48,842 bases of DNA from Zoogloea sp. (GTDB taxonomy: Bacteria; Pseudomonadota; Gammaproteobacteria; Burkholderiales; Rhodocyclaceae). Below, one piece after another: positions 1 through 7,717 of this stretch; the stretch's first letter is position 1, and each line of letters opens with the position of its first letter. The stretch covers positions 1 through 48,842 of the forward strand of contig NZ_JAKLLN010000030.1 in NCBI RefSeq assembly GCF_023150065.1, given 5' to 3'. The notes beneath the pieces were generated by a model, which ran no database searches, was not told the DNA's origin, and saw nothing but the letters and a program-made list of their open reading frames with translations. Both the position numbers and the translations under genes were made by a program.

Positions 1-75
1 GTCGCCTTCTTTGCTGACTTTCTTGGCGAAGCAAGAAAGTCAGTCGCCCGCCGGGGCGAACACCCGGCCAACGTC
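1..75. repeat. Dispersed intergenic hairpin repeat (left edge)
   Basis: A perfect 11-bp inverted repeat, TGACTTTCTTG (15-25) and CAAGAAAGTCA (32-42) with a 6-nt loop, is followed by the GC-rich stretch GTCGCCCGCCGGGGCGAA (43-60). Sequences of this style recur between genes in many beta- and gammaproteobacterial genomes (recollection, not searched). No gene could be supported between 1 and 325. Confidence 0.5.
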
Positions 76-175
76 ACACCAAACAACGGAACGCCAGCCA
101 GTAACGGCCACCCCACCGGGCATCGAGATGCCTTACCTTCCGAGGGTGAAAACACTTTCCATACTTAACGCGAAC

Positions 176-260
176 AGCGCCAATTTATTCGACCTGCTCA
201 CGCCAATGACCAGCAAGCCGCTGAACAAAGTCCGAGGTCGAATGAATTCGACCCCACGGG
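176..260 (+). repeat. REP/MITE-like repeat, copy A
   Basis: This unit ends in the short palindrome GGTCGAATGAATTCGACC (236-253, 8-bp arms around GA) followed by CCACGG. Its body (from ATTCGACC at 187) aligns at about 80% with the reverse complement of 26157-26246. The left arm has decayed (caatttATTCGACC instead of a full palindrome). It lies between gene ends, as REP/REPIN-type elements usually do. No tyrosine transposase (RAYT) is visible in the window. Confidence 0.7.
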
Positions 261-325
261 AACTGCGCTGCCGGTCAGGGCGAGCACAGGCCTCGAACTG
301 AGGGAAGCGGGTTTCTCACCCCCTC

Positions 326-934
326 TCAGTCGTCCCCCAGCAGCTTGTGCTGACGCAGGTAGGCCTGGATGATCTCCAGCCGTGAGAGGGGATCGTCGAG
401 CTCCAGCAGACGCTGACGGGCCAGCAGCGGGATGGGCAGGATCTCCGCCAGGCGGTAGCCCACCCAGCTGGCGTCGTCGAAACGATGGGGCAGCGGAAAG
501 GCCTCCTCGCCCGCATCGGCGACGATTGCCCGGAGCAGGGGCAGCACATCCGCGAGGGCTTCCGGCACGGACTGCACCGGTGGCTCGGGCAGCAGCGCGA
601 TATGCGCGGTGAGCAGGCGGTCGGGGCGCGTGCTCTGCTCGACGATGCGGAAACGCTCGCCGCCCCGGGTGGTGATGAAGAGCAGGCCCGGCTTGTCCAT
701 GTCCCAGCCGGTGATGCGGGCGATCGAGCCGACCCCGTGGGGCACCGCCGGCGCGCCCACCTCGCCGCCTTCGCGGATCAGGCACACGCCGAAGGGCGCA
801 TTGGCGCGCATGCAGCGGGCGGCCATGTCCAGGTAGCGGGCCTCGAACAGCTTGAGGGGCAGCACCCCGTCCGGAAACAGGACCGTGCCCAGGGGGAAGA
901 GGGGGATCTCGACGGTGTCGATATCAGTGCTCAT
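326..934 (-). CDS. LON N-terminal (substrate-binding) domain protein
   Basis: A 202-residue protein made of a single LON substrate-binding (PUA-like) domain, without the AAA+ ATPase or protease parts of Lon. The start of the mature fold is typical: IPLFPLGTVLFPDGVLPLKL, then FEARYLDMAARC. Stand-alone proteins of this kind are widespread in proteobacteria; their role is not settled, though peptide or substrate recognition is assumed. The ATG at 934 lies inside the end of ubiX (11-bp overlap), so the two are co-transcribed and probably translationally coupled. No signal peptide or membrane segment is seen. Family assignment is firm, function is not. Confidence 0.88.
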   Translation of the reverse strand: MSTDIDTVEIPLFPLGTVLFPDGVLPLKLFEARYLDMAARCMRANAPFGVCLIREGGEVGAPAVPHGVGSIARITGWDMDKPGLLFITTRGGERFRIVEQSTRPDRLLTAHIALLPEPPVQSVPEALADVLPLLRAIVADAGEEAFPLPHRFDDASWVGYRLAEILPIPLLARQRLLELDDPLSRLEIIQAYLRQHKLLGDD

Positions 935-1607
935 GCTTCGCGCTCCCGACGGCCTCTCCCCAGCGCGCCATCAGCGCATGGGGCACGGCGAGTTGATCGA
1001 GGATGCGGGCGACGACGAAGTCCACCAGGTCGTCCACGGTTTGGGGGTGATGGTAGAAGCCCGGGTTGGGGGGCAGGATGACCACGCCCATCCGCGCCAG
1101 ACGCAGCATGTTCTCCAGGTGCAGGGCCGAGAAGGGCGTCTCCCGGGGCACCAGGATGAGCTTGCGGCCTTCCTTGATGACCACGTCGGCAGCCCGTTCG
1201 ATGAGATTGCCGGCAAGGCCCGCGGCGATGGACGCCAGGGTGCCCATGGTGCAAGGGCACACCACCATGGCCTCTGGCGGGTTGGAGCCGGAAGCCGGCG
1301 GCGCGAACCACTCCTCGCGGCCGAACACCCGCAGCTGGCCCGGGGCCGCGTTGAAGCGGGCACCCAGCTGGGCTTCCACCTCGTCGGGGCGGGCGGGCAG
1401 GGCCAAGTCCATCTCCTGCCGGGCGACGATCTGGGCCACCTGGGAATACAGCAGCCACACCCGGCAGCCTGCTGTCAGCAGGCACTCCACCAGGCGCAGG
1501 CCATAGGGCATGCCCGAGGCCCCGGTGAGGGCGACGGCGATGGTTTTGTGGGCGGACGACGGCGCGGTTGGGGTCAAGGCTGAAGAGTCCTGGTTATCGG
1601 CGGGCAT
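924..1607 (-). CDS. ubiX: Flavin prenyltransferase UbiX
   Basis: UbiX joins a dimethylallyl group to FMN, making the prenylated flavin needed by the decarboxylase UbiD in ubiquinone synthesis. The sequence shows the flavoprotein start TGASGMPYGLRLVE, the central CPCTMGTLASIAAG, and the phosphate-binding region VPRETPFSALHLENMLRLA, followed by PPNPGFYHHP. The frame is open upstream to 1751, but the family starts just before TGASG, so ATG 1607 (227 residues) is preferred; the family is usually 185-210 residues, so the start may be still later. It overlaps the LON gene. Its proximity to ubiUVT (6 kb away, opposite strand) fits a quinone theme, but they are separate transcripts. Confidence 0.92.
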   Translation of the reverse strand: MPADNQDSSALTPTAPSSAHKTIAVALTGASGMPYGLRLVECLLTAGCRVWLLYSQVAQIVARQEMDLALPARPDEVEAQLGARFNAAPGQLRVFGREEWFAPPASGSNPPEAMVVCPCTMGTLASIAAGLAGNLIERAADVVIKEGRKLILVPRETPFSALHLENMLRLARMGVVILPPNPGFYHHPQTVDDLVDFVVARILDQLAVPHALMARWGEAVGSAKHEH

Positions 1608-1653
1608 CCGGAGAAGAGACGCGCCAGCGCGCCCGGGGTTCCCCGAGCCGCGC

Positions 1654-3156
1654 TCAATGGCGGTGGATGGCGCCGATGCCTTCGTGGGCGACACCGTGGG
1701 AAGCCGCGGCATGATGGCCGTGGCGCAGGCGGTCGTGCACCCCATGGTCATGGGGCAGCCATTGCTTCACCAGCGAGCCGGCGACCATGCCAAGCGCGCT
1801 GGCCAGCAGCCCGGCGAGTTGGGCCGGAATGAAGGGGTCTTCGCCGCCGGCGATGTGCACCGCCAGCCACACGCCCACCCCGCAGCAGATCGAGGCCAGC
1901 GCCCCCTGGTTGGTGGCACGGCGCCAGTACAGCCCGCACAGCAGCGGGATGAAGGCCGCCACCAGGGTCACCTGGTAGGCGTTCTCCACCATCTTGAAGA
2001 TGCTGGCATCGGACACCATGGCGTAGAGGGTGACCAGCACGGTGAAGCTGAAGGTCACCACGCGCATCCAGAACAGCAGCTTCTTGTCGGTGAGATCGGG
2101 CAGGGCCGGCTTGAGGATGTTCTCGGTGAAGGTCACCGACGGCGCCAGCAGGGTGGCCGAGGCGCAGCTCTTGATGGCCGACAGCAGGGCCCCGAAGAAC
2201 AGGATCTGGGCCACCAGCGGCGCCTTGGACAGCACCAGCTCGGGCAGGATCATCTGCGAGTCGGTGTTGATCAGCCGCGACACCAGGGCCGGATCGATGA
2301 GGGTGGCCGAGTAGGCCAGGAACATGGGCACGAAGGCGAAGGCGAAATACAGGGCACCGCCGAGCACCGAGCCCCACACCGCGATGCGTTCGGACTTGGC
2401 CGACTGGACCCGCTGGAAGACGTCCTGCTGGGGGATGGAGCCGAGCATCATGGTCACCGCCGCGGCGATGAAGGCGATGACCTCCTTCGGGTCGGCCGCC
2501 GGGAAGAAGGCGAACTTGCCCTCGTTCATGGCGTGATTCACCACCACCCCGACGCCACCGGCCAGGCTGCTCACCTCGCCGCCGATCCACAGCATGCCGA
2601 TGACGATGATGATCATCTGCAGGAAGTCGGTGACGGCCACCGCCCACATGCCGCCGAACAGGGTGTAGACGAGGATGGTGATGGAGCCGATCCACATGCC
2701 CGCCACCTTGCTGATCTCCCCCGCCGACACCACGTTGAAGACCAGGCCCAGGGCGGTGATCTGCGCACCGACCCAGCCCAGGTAGGAGATCACGATGGCG
2801 ACGGTGGTGAGCACCTCGACGCCGCGGCCATAGCGCTTCTTGTAGAAGTCGCCGATGGTCAGCAGGTTCATGCGGTAGAGGGGCGCGGCAAAGAACAGCC
2901 CCACCAGGATCAGGCACATGGACGAGCCGAAGGGGTCGGCCACTACGCCGCGCAGGCCCTCGTTGAGGAAGGTGGCCGGCACCCCGAGCACCGCCTCGGC
3001 CCCGAACCAGGTCGCGAACACCGTGGCGGTGACCATGTAGAAGGGCAGATGCCGGCCGGCGACGGCGAAATCCCGGGTGTTATGGACCCGCGTGGCGGCG
3101 ATGAGGCCGATGGCCACCGAGATCAGCCAGTAGGCGATGACGAACCAGAACAACAT
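1654..3156 (-). CDS. Sodium:solute symporter (SSS/SLC5 family)
   Basis: A 500-residue polytopic inner-membrane protein with about 13 hydrophobic segments, of the PutP/SSS type that imports organic solutes with sodium. Family features include FAVAGRHLPFYMVTATVFAT, GAEAVLGVPATF, the inner repeat start YTLFGGMWAVAVTDFLQ and the region FFGALLSAIKSCASATLLAPS. The substrate cannot be read from sequence; proline, pantothenate, acetate and other solutes are handled by relatives. The cytoplasmic tail is unusually rich in histidine (after residue 465: HDHGVHDRLRHGHHAAASHG). The gene lies 46 bp upstream of ubiX on the same strand, so it may be the first gene of a symporter-ubiX-LON operon. A TATAAT sits 31-36 bp before the ATG. 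Confidence 0.9.
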   Translation of the reverse strand: MLFWFVIAYWLISVAIGLIAATRVHNTRDFAVAGRHLPFYMVTATVFATWFGAEAVLGVPATFLNEGLRGVVADPFGSSMCLILVGLFFAAPLYRMNLLTIGDFYKKRYGRGVEVLTTVAIVISYLGWVGAQITALGLVFNVVSAGEISKVAGMWIGSITILVYTLFGGMWAVAVTDFLQMIIIVIGMLWIGGEVSSLAGGVGVVVNHAMNEGKFAFFPAADPKEVIAFIAAAVTMMLGSIPQQDVFQRVQSAKSERIAVWGSVLGGALYFAFAFVPMFLAYSATLIDPALVSRLINTDSQMILPELVLSKAPLVAQILFFGALLSAIKSCASATLLAPSVTFTENILKPALPDLTDKKLLFWMRVVTFSFTVLVTLYAMVSDASIFKMVENAYQVTLVAAFIPLLCGLYWRRATNQGALASICCGVGVWLAVHIAGGEDPFIPAQLAGLLASALGMVAGSLVKQWLPHDHGVHDRLRHGHHAAASHGVAHEGIGAIHRH

Positions 3157-3186
3157 GGGGCAAGGAAAAGCGTGGGGGATGGACCG

Positions 3187-3192
3187 ATTATA
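3187..3192 (-). promoter_or_regulatory. Putative -10 element of the symporter operon
   Basis: Read on the minus strand this is a perfect TATAAT, placing the transcript start near 3180 and a leader of about 25 nt before the ATG at 3156. No good -35 hexamer is seen at 16-18 bp, so an activator may be needed or the match may be chance. Confidence 0.45.
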
Positions 3193-3219
3193 GGGTCGTG
3201 CAGCCCGGCGGGAACATCC

Positions 3220-6200
3220 TCAGCGCACCAGTCTGGCGGCAAAGACCTCTGCCGGCTCGGCCCGCCCGTAGTGCCAGCCCTGGAACTCGTCGCAGCCCAG
3301 CTCCCGCAGGGTGGCGGCCATGGCAGCGGTTTCGACGCCCTCGGCCACCAGCTCCAGGCCGAGGTTGTGGCCGAGGCCGACGATGGCGGCGACGATGGCC
3401 TTGTCTTCCGGCCCCTCGTTGATCTCGCGCACGAAGGATTGATCCACCTTGAGTTTGTCGATGGGAAAGCGCTTGAGGTAGGCGAGGCTGGAATAGCCCG
3501 TGCCGAAATCGTCGATGGCGATGGACAGGCCGAGGGCCTTCAGCTCGGCCAGCTGGCGGGCCGCCCGCTCCACGTCGCGCATCACCATGCTCTCGGTGAC
3601 CTCCAGGGTCAGCCACCCGGCCGGAACATCGTGGCGGCGCAGCACAGCCGCCACCGTATCGACGAAATCCGCCCGCCGGAACTGCAGGGCCGAGATGTTG
3701 GCGGCCACCGGCACCAGGCTGCGCCCTTCGGCCCGCCAGGCGGCCAGCTGGGCGCACAGCATGTCGAGCACCCGGTTGCCGATGGGCAGGATCAGCCCGC
3801 TCTCCTCGGCCAGGGGGATGAAACGCCCCGGCGACACGTCGCCCAGCTCCGGGTGGGTCCAGCGCAGCAGGGCTTCGGCGCCGACCAGACGGCCGTCTTC
3901 GGCGGCCACCACCGGCTGGTAGTGCAGGTGCAGCTCGTTGCGTTCGAGGGCACGGCGCAGGGCGTGCTCCAGGGACAGGCGCTCGCTGGTCGGGGTGGTC
4001 ACCCCGTCGGCAAAGAACTCAATGGCATTGCGCCCCTCCTCCTTGGCCCGGTACATGGCCATGTCGGCCCGGTCGAGGAGGATGTCCGCTTCCTCGCCAT
4101 CCTCCGGCCAGACCGCCACGCCGATGCTGCCGGAAAGGGTGAACTCGCAGCCAGCGAGGCGGAAGGGTTCTTCCAGCGCCCCCAGCAGCCGCCCGGCCGC
4201 CCGGGCCTGCACCTCACGCCCGCCCTTCACCGGCATCACCACCACGAACTCGTCGCCGCCGTGGCGCAAGGCGCATTCGCCCTCGGCCATCACCGATTGC
4301 AGACGCTGGGCGACTTCCACCAGCAGCTGGTCGCCGATGTGGTGGCCGAGGGTGTCGTTGACGTTCTTGAAACGGTCCAGATCGAGGAAACACAGGGCGA
4401 CCCCGCAGGCATCACTGCGGGCGGCGGCGATGGCCCCGGCCACCGTGTCCTCGAGGGCGGCGCGGGAGGGCAGGCCGGTGAGGAAGTCGTGACTGGCCAG
4501 AAAACGGATGCGCGCCTCGTCGGCCTTGCGCTGGCTGATGTCGGAGAAGACCCCCACGTAGTGGGTCACCGCACCATCCGGCGCGCACACGGCACTCACC
4601 GACATGTCGGCCGGAAAGGTCTCCCCGGCGCTGCGGCGAATCCACACCTCGCCCTTCCACAGCCCGCCTCGCGCCGCCACGTCGCGGATGGCGGTGGCGA
4701 AGCCGCGGGGGTGACGCTGCGGATCGAAGAGCACCAGGGTCTGGCCATGTACGGCCTCCTCGGAGAGGCCGGTGAGGGTAGTGAAGGCCCGGTTGATCAT
4801 CACCACCCGCCGGTCCGGCGACACCACCACGAAACCCTCGGAGTTGTTCTCGAAGACCCGGGCCGCCAGGTTCAGGCTCTCGTCGCGGCGGTAGTTGCGC
4901 AGGGCGAAGCCGATGTCGGCGCTCATCTCGTCAAACAGGCTGACCGCGGGGGCGTCGAAAAACCCGTTCGCCGCACTGTGCAGTATCAGCACGCCCTCAC
5001 CCCCCTCTTCGGCGCGGATCGGGAAGACGGCACAGGACCCGTGCGGCGAGGGCGCGCCGGAAGCGCTGATGCCGGCCCCGGCCATGGCCCCGCCGTCATT
5101 GAAGACCCGGGCCTCGGCGGGTACCCCGCCGGGCAGCGCCCAGGCACCGCCGAGCACACCCTCGGCCCCCTTGCCCCAGGCCGCCACGGCTTTCAGCAGG
5201 CCATCTTCGCGCAGGCCGATCCAGGCCAGGTCCAGGTCACCGAACTCCACGGCAATGCGCGCCACCTGGGGCAGCAGGGAAGCCGCGTCGCGGGTATGCA
5301 CGATGGCCTTGTTGGTGGCCGACAGGGCCTTGTAGAGGTGCTTCATGCGACGGATGTCGCGGGCGTTGTCCCGGGCTGGCTGCAGGTCGTAGCAGGAGCC
5401 GACGAAGCCGGCAAACACGCCGTCGCCATCGAAGAAGGGGGCACCGTGGTCGGCGATCCAGTGATAGCTGCCATCGGCGGTGCGCAGGCGATACTCGCTG
5501 CTCAGGTTGCTGCGGGTGGCAAGGGCTGCGTTCCACGCCTTCAGACAGGCCTCCCGATCGTCCGGATGCACCCCGTCGAGCCAGCCGCAGCCTTGCTCCT
5601 CGATCAGGCTGCGTCCTGTGAAGTCATACCAGGCCCGGTTGAACCAGTCGCACTCACCATTGGTCTTGGCGCGCCAGGCAAGATGGGGAAAGGATTCCAG
5701 CATGGCCAGGTGCTGATCACTGGCCCGGGCCAGCTGCCGGTTGCGGGTACGCAGGGTGAGCAGCAGCTCGTTGAGGGCCTCGGCCAGCTCGCCGATCTCA
5801 TCCCGACGCGCCACCGGCACCGGCAAATCGCTGCCGGTTTCGCGGCGGTGGGCGAGGACGCCGCGAATGGCCCCGGCCGGGCGCAGCACATAGCGTGCCA
5901 CCATCAGGTAGAACAGCCCTGCCACCGCGCTGAGCACCGCCCCCAGCCACAGGGACAGCTGGATCACCGTGTCCCGCGCGGCCTGCCACAGGCTGCTGGC
6001 GTCGAGATGCAGCTGCAGCACGCCGTCCTCGAGGCGCCCGTTCTCCCCGTCGGAGCCGACCAGCAGCAAGGGCTCGAGCACGTCCAGGCGGCGCTCGGTC
6101 ATGTCCAGCCGGCGCCAGCCCTGGCGGGACAGCAGCACTTCACCCAGGCGGGCGGCGATGGCCGGTTCCAGGGCTTCGGCCGGCCGGCCGTGGAGGCCGT

Positions 6201-6504
6201 GATCGCTGGCCGCCACCACCCGCAGGGGCGAGCCGGCCAGCAGGGTCACCCCGCGCACGTCCCGGGAGGCCCCCAGGGTGGAGATGAAACGGCGCAGATC
6301 GGCAGGCTCGCGGGCCGTCTCGGCCGCCGAATAGACCGCCGCCACCATCACGTCGGCGCGCTGGTCGACAAGGGTACGGAAGCGCTCCAGGATGCTGGCG
6401 TAGAGAATGCCGACCAGCAGCACCAAGCCCACCGCCCACACCCCCAGCAGCGGGCCCATCAGGCGCCAGCGCAGGGACAGGAAGTGGGGCGTGCTCACGC
6501 GCAT
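3220..6504 (-). CDS. Membrane PAS/GAF GGDEF-EAL c-di-GMP protein
   Basis: A 1,094-residue inner-membrane signalling protein. Order: TM segment near residues 15-35, periplasmic sensor of about 150 residues, second TM, HAMP-like stretch (EIGELAEALNELL), PAS_3-type domain (SFPHLAWRAKTNGECDWFNR), GAF-like region, second PAS with PAC, GGDEF (HGGDEF, about 749-753) and EAL (GAEALLRW, about 877). Both catalytic motifs are intact (GGDEF; EAL, DDFGTGYSSL, AEGVE), so synthesis and breakdown of c-di-GMP are both possible. An earlier in-frame ATG at 6549 would overlap the upstream gene by 26 bp; ATG 6504, 20 bp after that gene's stop, is preferred, but neither has a clear ribosome-binding site. The upstream solute-binding lipoprotein may deliver its signal. 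Confidence 0.88.
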   Translation of the reverse strand: MRVSTPHFLSLRWRLMGPLLGVWAVGLVLLVGILYASILERFRTLVDQRADVMVAAVYSAAETAREPADLRRFISTLGASRDVRGVTLLAGSPLRVVAASDHGLHGRPAEALEPAIAARLGEVLLSRQGWRRLDMTERRLDVLEPLLLVGSDGENGRLEDGVLQLHLDASSLWQAARDTVIQLSLWLGAVLSAVAGLFYLMVARYVLRPAGAIRGVLAHRRETGSDLPVPVARRDEIGELAEALNELLLTLRTRNRQLARASDQHLAMLESFPHLAWRAKTNGECDWFNRAWYDFTGRSLIEEQGCGWLDGVHPDDREACLKAWNAALATRSNLSSEYRLRTADGSYHWIADHGAPFFDGDGVFAGFVGSCYDLQPARDNARDIRRMKHLYKALSATNKAIVHTRDAASLLPQVARIAVEFGDLDLAWIGLREDGLLKAVAAWGKGAEGVLGGAWALPGGVPAEARVFNDGGAMAGAGISASGAPSPHGSCAVFPIRAEEGGEGVLILHSAANGFFDAPAVSLFDEMSADIGFALRNYRRDESLNLAARVFENNSEGFVVVSPDRRVVMINRAFTTLTGLSEEAVHGQTLVLFDPQRHPRGFATAIRDVAARGGLWKGEVWIRRSAGETFPADMSVSAVCAPDGAVTHYVGVFSDISQRKADEARIRFLASHDFLTGLPSRAALEDTVAGAIAAARSDACGVALCFLDLDRFKNVNDTLGHHIGDQLLVEVAQRLQSVMAEGECALRHGGDEFVVVMPVKGGREVQARAAGRLLGALEEPFRLAGCEFTLSGSIGVAVWPEDGEEADILLDRADMAMYRAKEEGRNAIEFFADGVTTPTSERLSLEHALRRALERNELHLHYQPVVAAEDGRLVGAEALLRWTHPELGDVSPGRFIPLAEESGLILPIGNRVLDMLCAQLAAWRAEGRSLVPVAANISALQFRRADFVDTVAAVLRRHDVPAGWLTLEVTESMVMRDVERAARQLAELKALGLSIAIDDFGTGYSSLAYLKRFPIDKLKVDQSFVREINEGPEDKAIVAAIVGLGHNLGLELVAEGVETAAMAATLRELGCDEFQGWHYGRAEPAEVFAARLVR

Positions 6505-6523
6505 GGTCCAGAACCGCCCGGGC

Positions 6524-7525
6524 TCATGCGCTGATGCCGGTCGCGGCAATCAGCTCGCGGGCGATCAGGAAGTCCTTGAGGGTCCGGCTCTGGCGCAGCT
6601 GGGCCAGGGCCATCATGGCCCCCTGCAGCTGGTTGAGGGAACGCTCCACCGGGCCACCGGGGGCGAGCAGCTCAGGCTGCTCCTTGCGGCCCACGTAGTG
6701 CAGGCCGGCAAGGGTCTGGCGCAGCTCGTCGACGCTCATGTTCTCGCGCCGGGCCATGATGGCGTGGGCTTCGTCCGGGTTGGACTCCATGAAGGCCATG
6801 GCCCGGTAGTAGGCGCTGACGAAGGCCTGCACCTCGTTGCCCCGGCGGGCCACGAAGCCCCCGTCGAAAACCAGCGTATCCACCACCTGGCCCGGCACCT
6901 GGCCGCTGTGAAAAACCACCTTTCCGCCCTTCTCGAGCAGACGGTTGGACTCCGGCGGAAAGCACACCGCCGCGGCCACCAACCCGTCGGCAAAGGCGGC
7001 GGGCATGGCGTTCTGGGGCATCGGCACCAGGGCTACGTCACGCACCGTCAGCTGCACGCTGGCCAGGGCCAGGGCCAGCAACTGGATGTGCAGGGTGCCG
7101 GGTTCGATGGCCACCCGGCGCCCGCGCAGATCGGCCAGGCTCTTCACCGAGCCCGCGGCAATCAGCACGTCGGCGCCGTTGGAGTAATCCACCACCGCGG
7201 CGATCTGCGGCCGCAGCCCCGACTGGTCGGCCGCCAGCAGGATCTCCACCAGGGTGGCACCACAGCCATCCACCTGGCCGCGTTCGAAGGCGCGCCGCGA
7301 GGCGCCGATGGAGGTCAGATCCACCAGCGCCACCTCGATGCCCACGTCACGGAAATAGCCCTTTTCCCGGGCTACATAGAGGGGGTCGTAGCCTGGCCAG
7401 GGGTTGGTGGCGAACTTGATCGGCTCCTGGTAGCTGGCGCTGCAGCCCCCGCTGCTGCCGAGCAGGAGGCAGGCCGAACCAAGTCCGGCACTCAGGAAAC
7501 GACGGCGTGGCAAGGAAGGAGACAT
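6524..7525 (-). CDS. ABC-type substrate-binding lipoprotein (NMT1/SsuA-like)
   Basis: A 333-residue periplasmic binding protein of the NMT1/THI5/SsuA-TauA fold (FATNPWPGYDPLYVAREKGY near the mature start; IEPGTLHIQLLALAL in the middle). The leader carries a twin-arginine-like RRRFLS (residues 7-12) and a lipobox ending in Cys28, so it is probably a lipoprotein. ATG 7525 is chosen because it gives a normal-length signal peptide; the frame is open to 7573. No permease or ATPase is adjacent. The next gene downstream, 20 bp away, is a membrane GGDEF-EAL protein, so it may serve as a ligand sensor for c-di-GMP signalling rather than for import (inference from context). The ligand is unknown. Confidence 0.85.
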   Translation of the reverse strand: MSPSLPRRRFLSAGLGSACLLLGSSGGCSASYQEPIKFATNPWPGYDPLYVAREKGYFRDVGIEVALVDLTSIGASRRAFERGQVDGCGATLVEILLAADQSGLRPQIAAVVDYSNGADVLIAAGSVKSLADLRGRRVAIEPGTLHIQLLALALASVQLTVRDVALVPMPQNAMPAAFADGLVAAAVCFPPESNRLLEKGGKVVFHSGQVPGQVVDTLVFDGGFVARRGNEVQAFVSAYYRAMAFMESNPDEAHAIMARRENMSVDELRQTLAGLHYVGRKEQPELLAPGGPVERSLNQLQGAMMALAQLRQSRTLKDFLIARELIAATGISA

Positions 7526-7576
7526 GGCCGGGGGAGGTCGGATGAATGGCCGAAAGTATGCCCGAGCCGACACCGA

Positions 7577-7601
7577 AATCCCATTCTGCAGAAATGGGAT
7601 T
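7577..7601. promoter_or_regulatory. Palindromic operator candidate between divergent operons
   Basis: AATCCCATT (7577-7585) and AATGGGATT (7593-7601) form a perfect 9-bp inverted repeat around CTGCAGA. For the leftward solute-binding gene the right-hand arm overlaps a possible -35 (TGGGAT), 17 bp before a possible -10 (CATACT, 7561-7556 on the minus strand). This is the layout expected for a dimeric repressor site. The cognate regulator is unknown. Confidence 0.4.
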
Positions 7602-7632
7602 CACATTTGTCCAAGGCCCGTCGGCCACCCCG

Positions 7633-7674
7633 TTGACCCCGGTCAAGGCCAGCCCCGGTGACCCCGCCTATAGT
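7633..7674 (+). promoter_or_regulatory. FNR/Anr-type site and class II promoter of ubiUVT
   Basis: TTGAC-CCCG-GTCAA (7633-7646) is a perfect 5-4-5 inverted repeat of the FNR/Anr/Dnr type (consensus TTGAT-N4-ATCAA). A TATAGT follows at 7669-7674. If transcription starts 7 nt after it (about 7681), the centre of the site is at -41.5, the exact position for class II activation, replacing a -35. The leader to the ubiU ATG would be about 37 nt. Oxygen-limited activation fits the function of the operon. Confidence 0.72.
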
Positions 7675-7717
7675 CCGCCCGCGTCGTTTCCCGCCCGCGC
7701 CATTTTCGCTGCTGCCC

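Noticed and set aside
1510-6534. A 1,674-codon open frame on the plus strand
   Set aside because: It lies antisense to ubiX, the symporter and the GGDEF-EAL gene, all with clear families; its His/Gly/Gln-rich product is the usual shadow of GC-rich genes.
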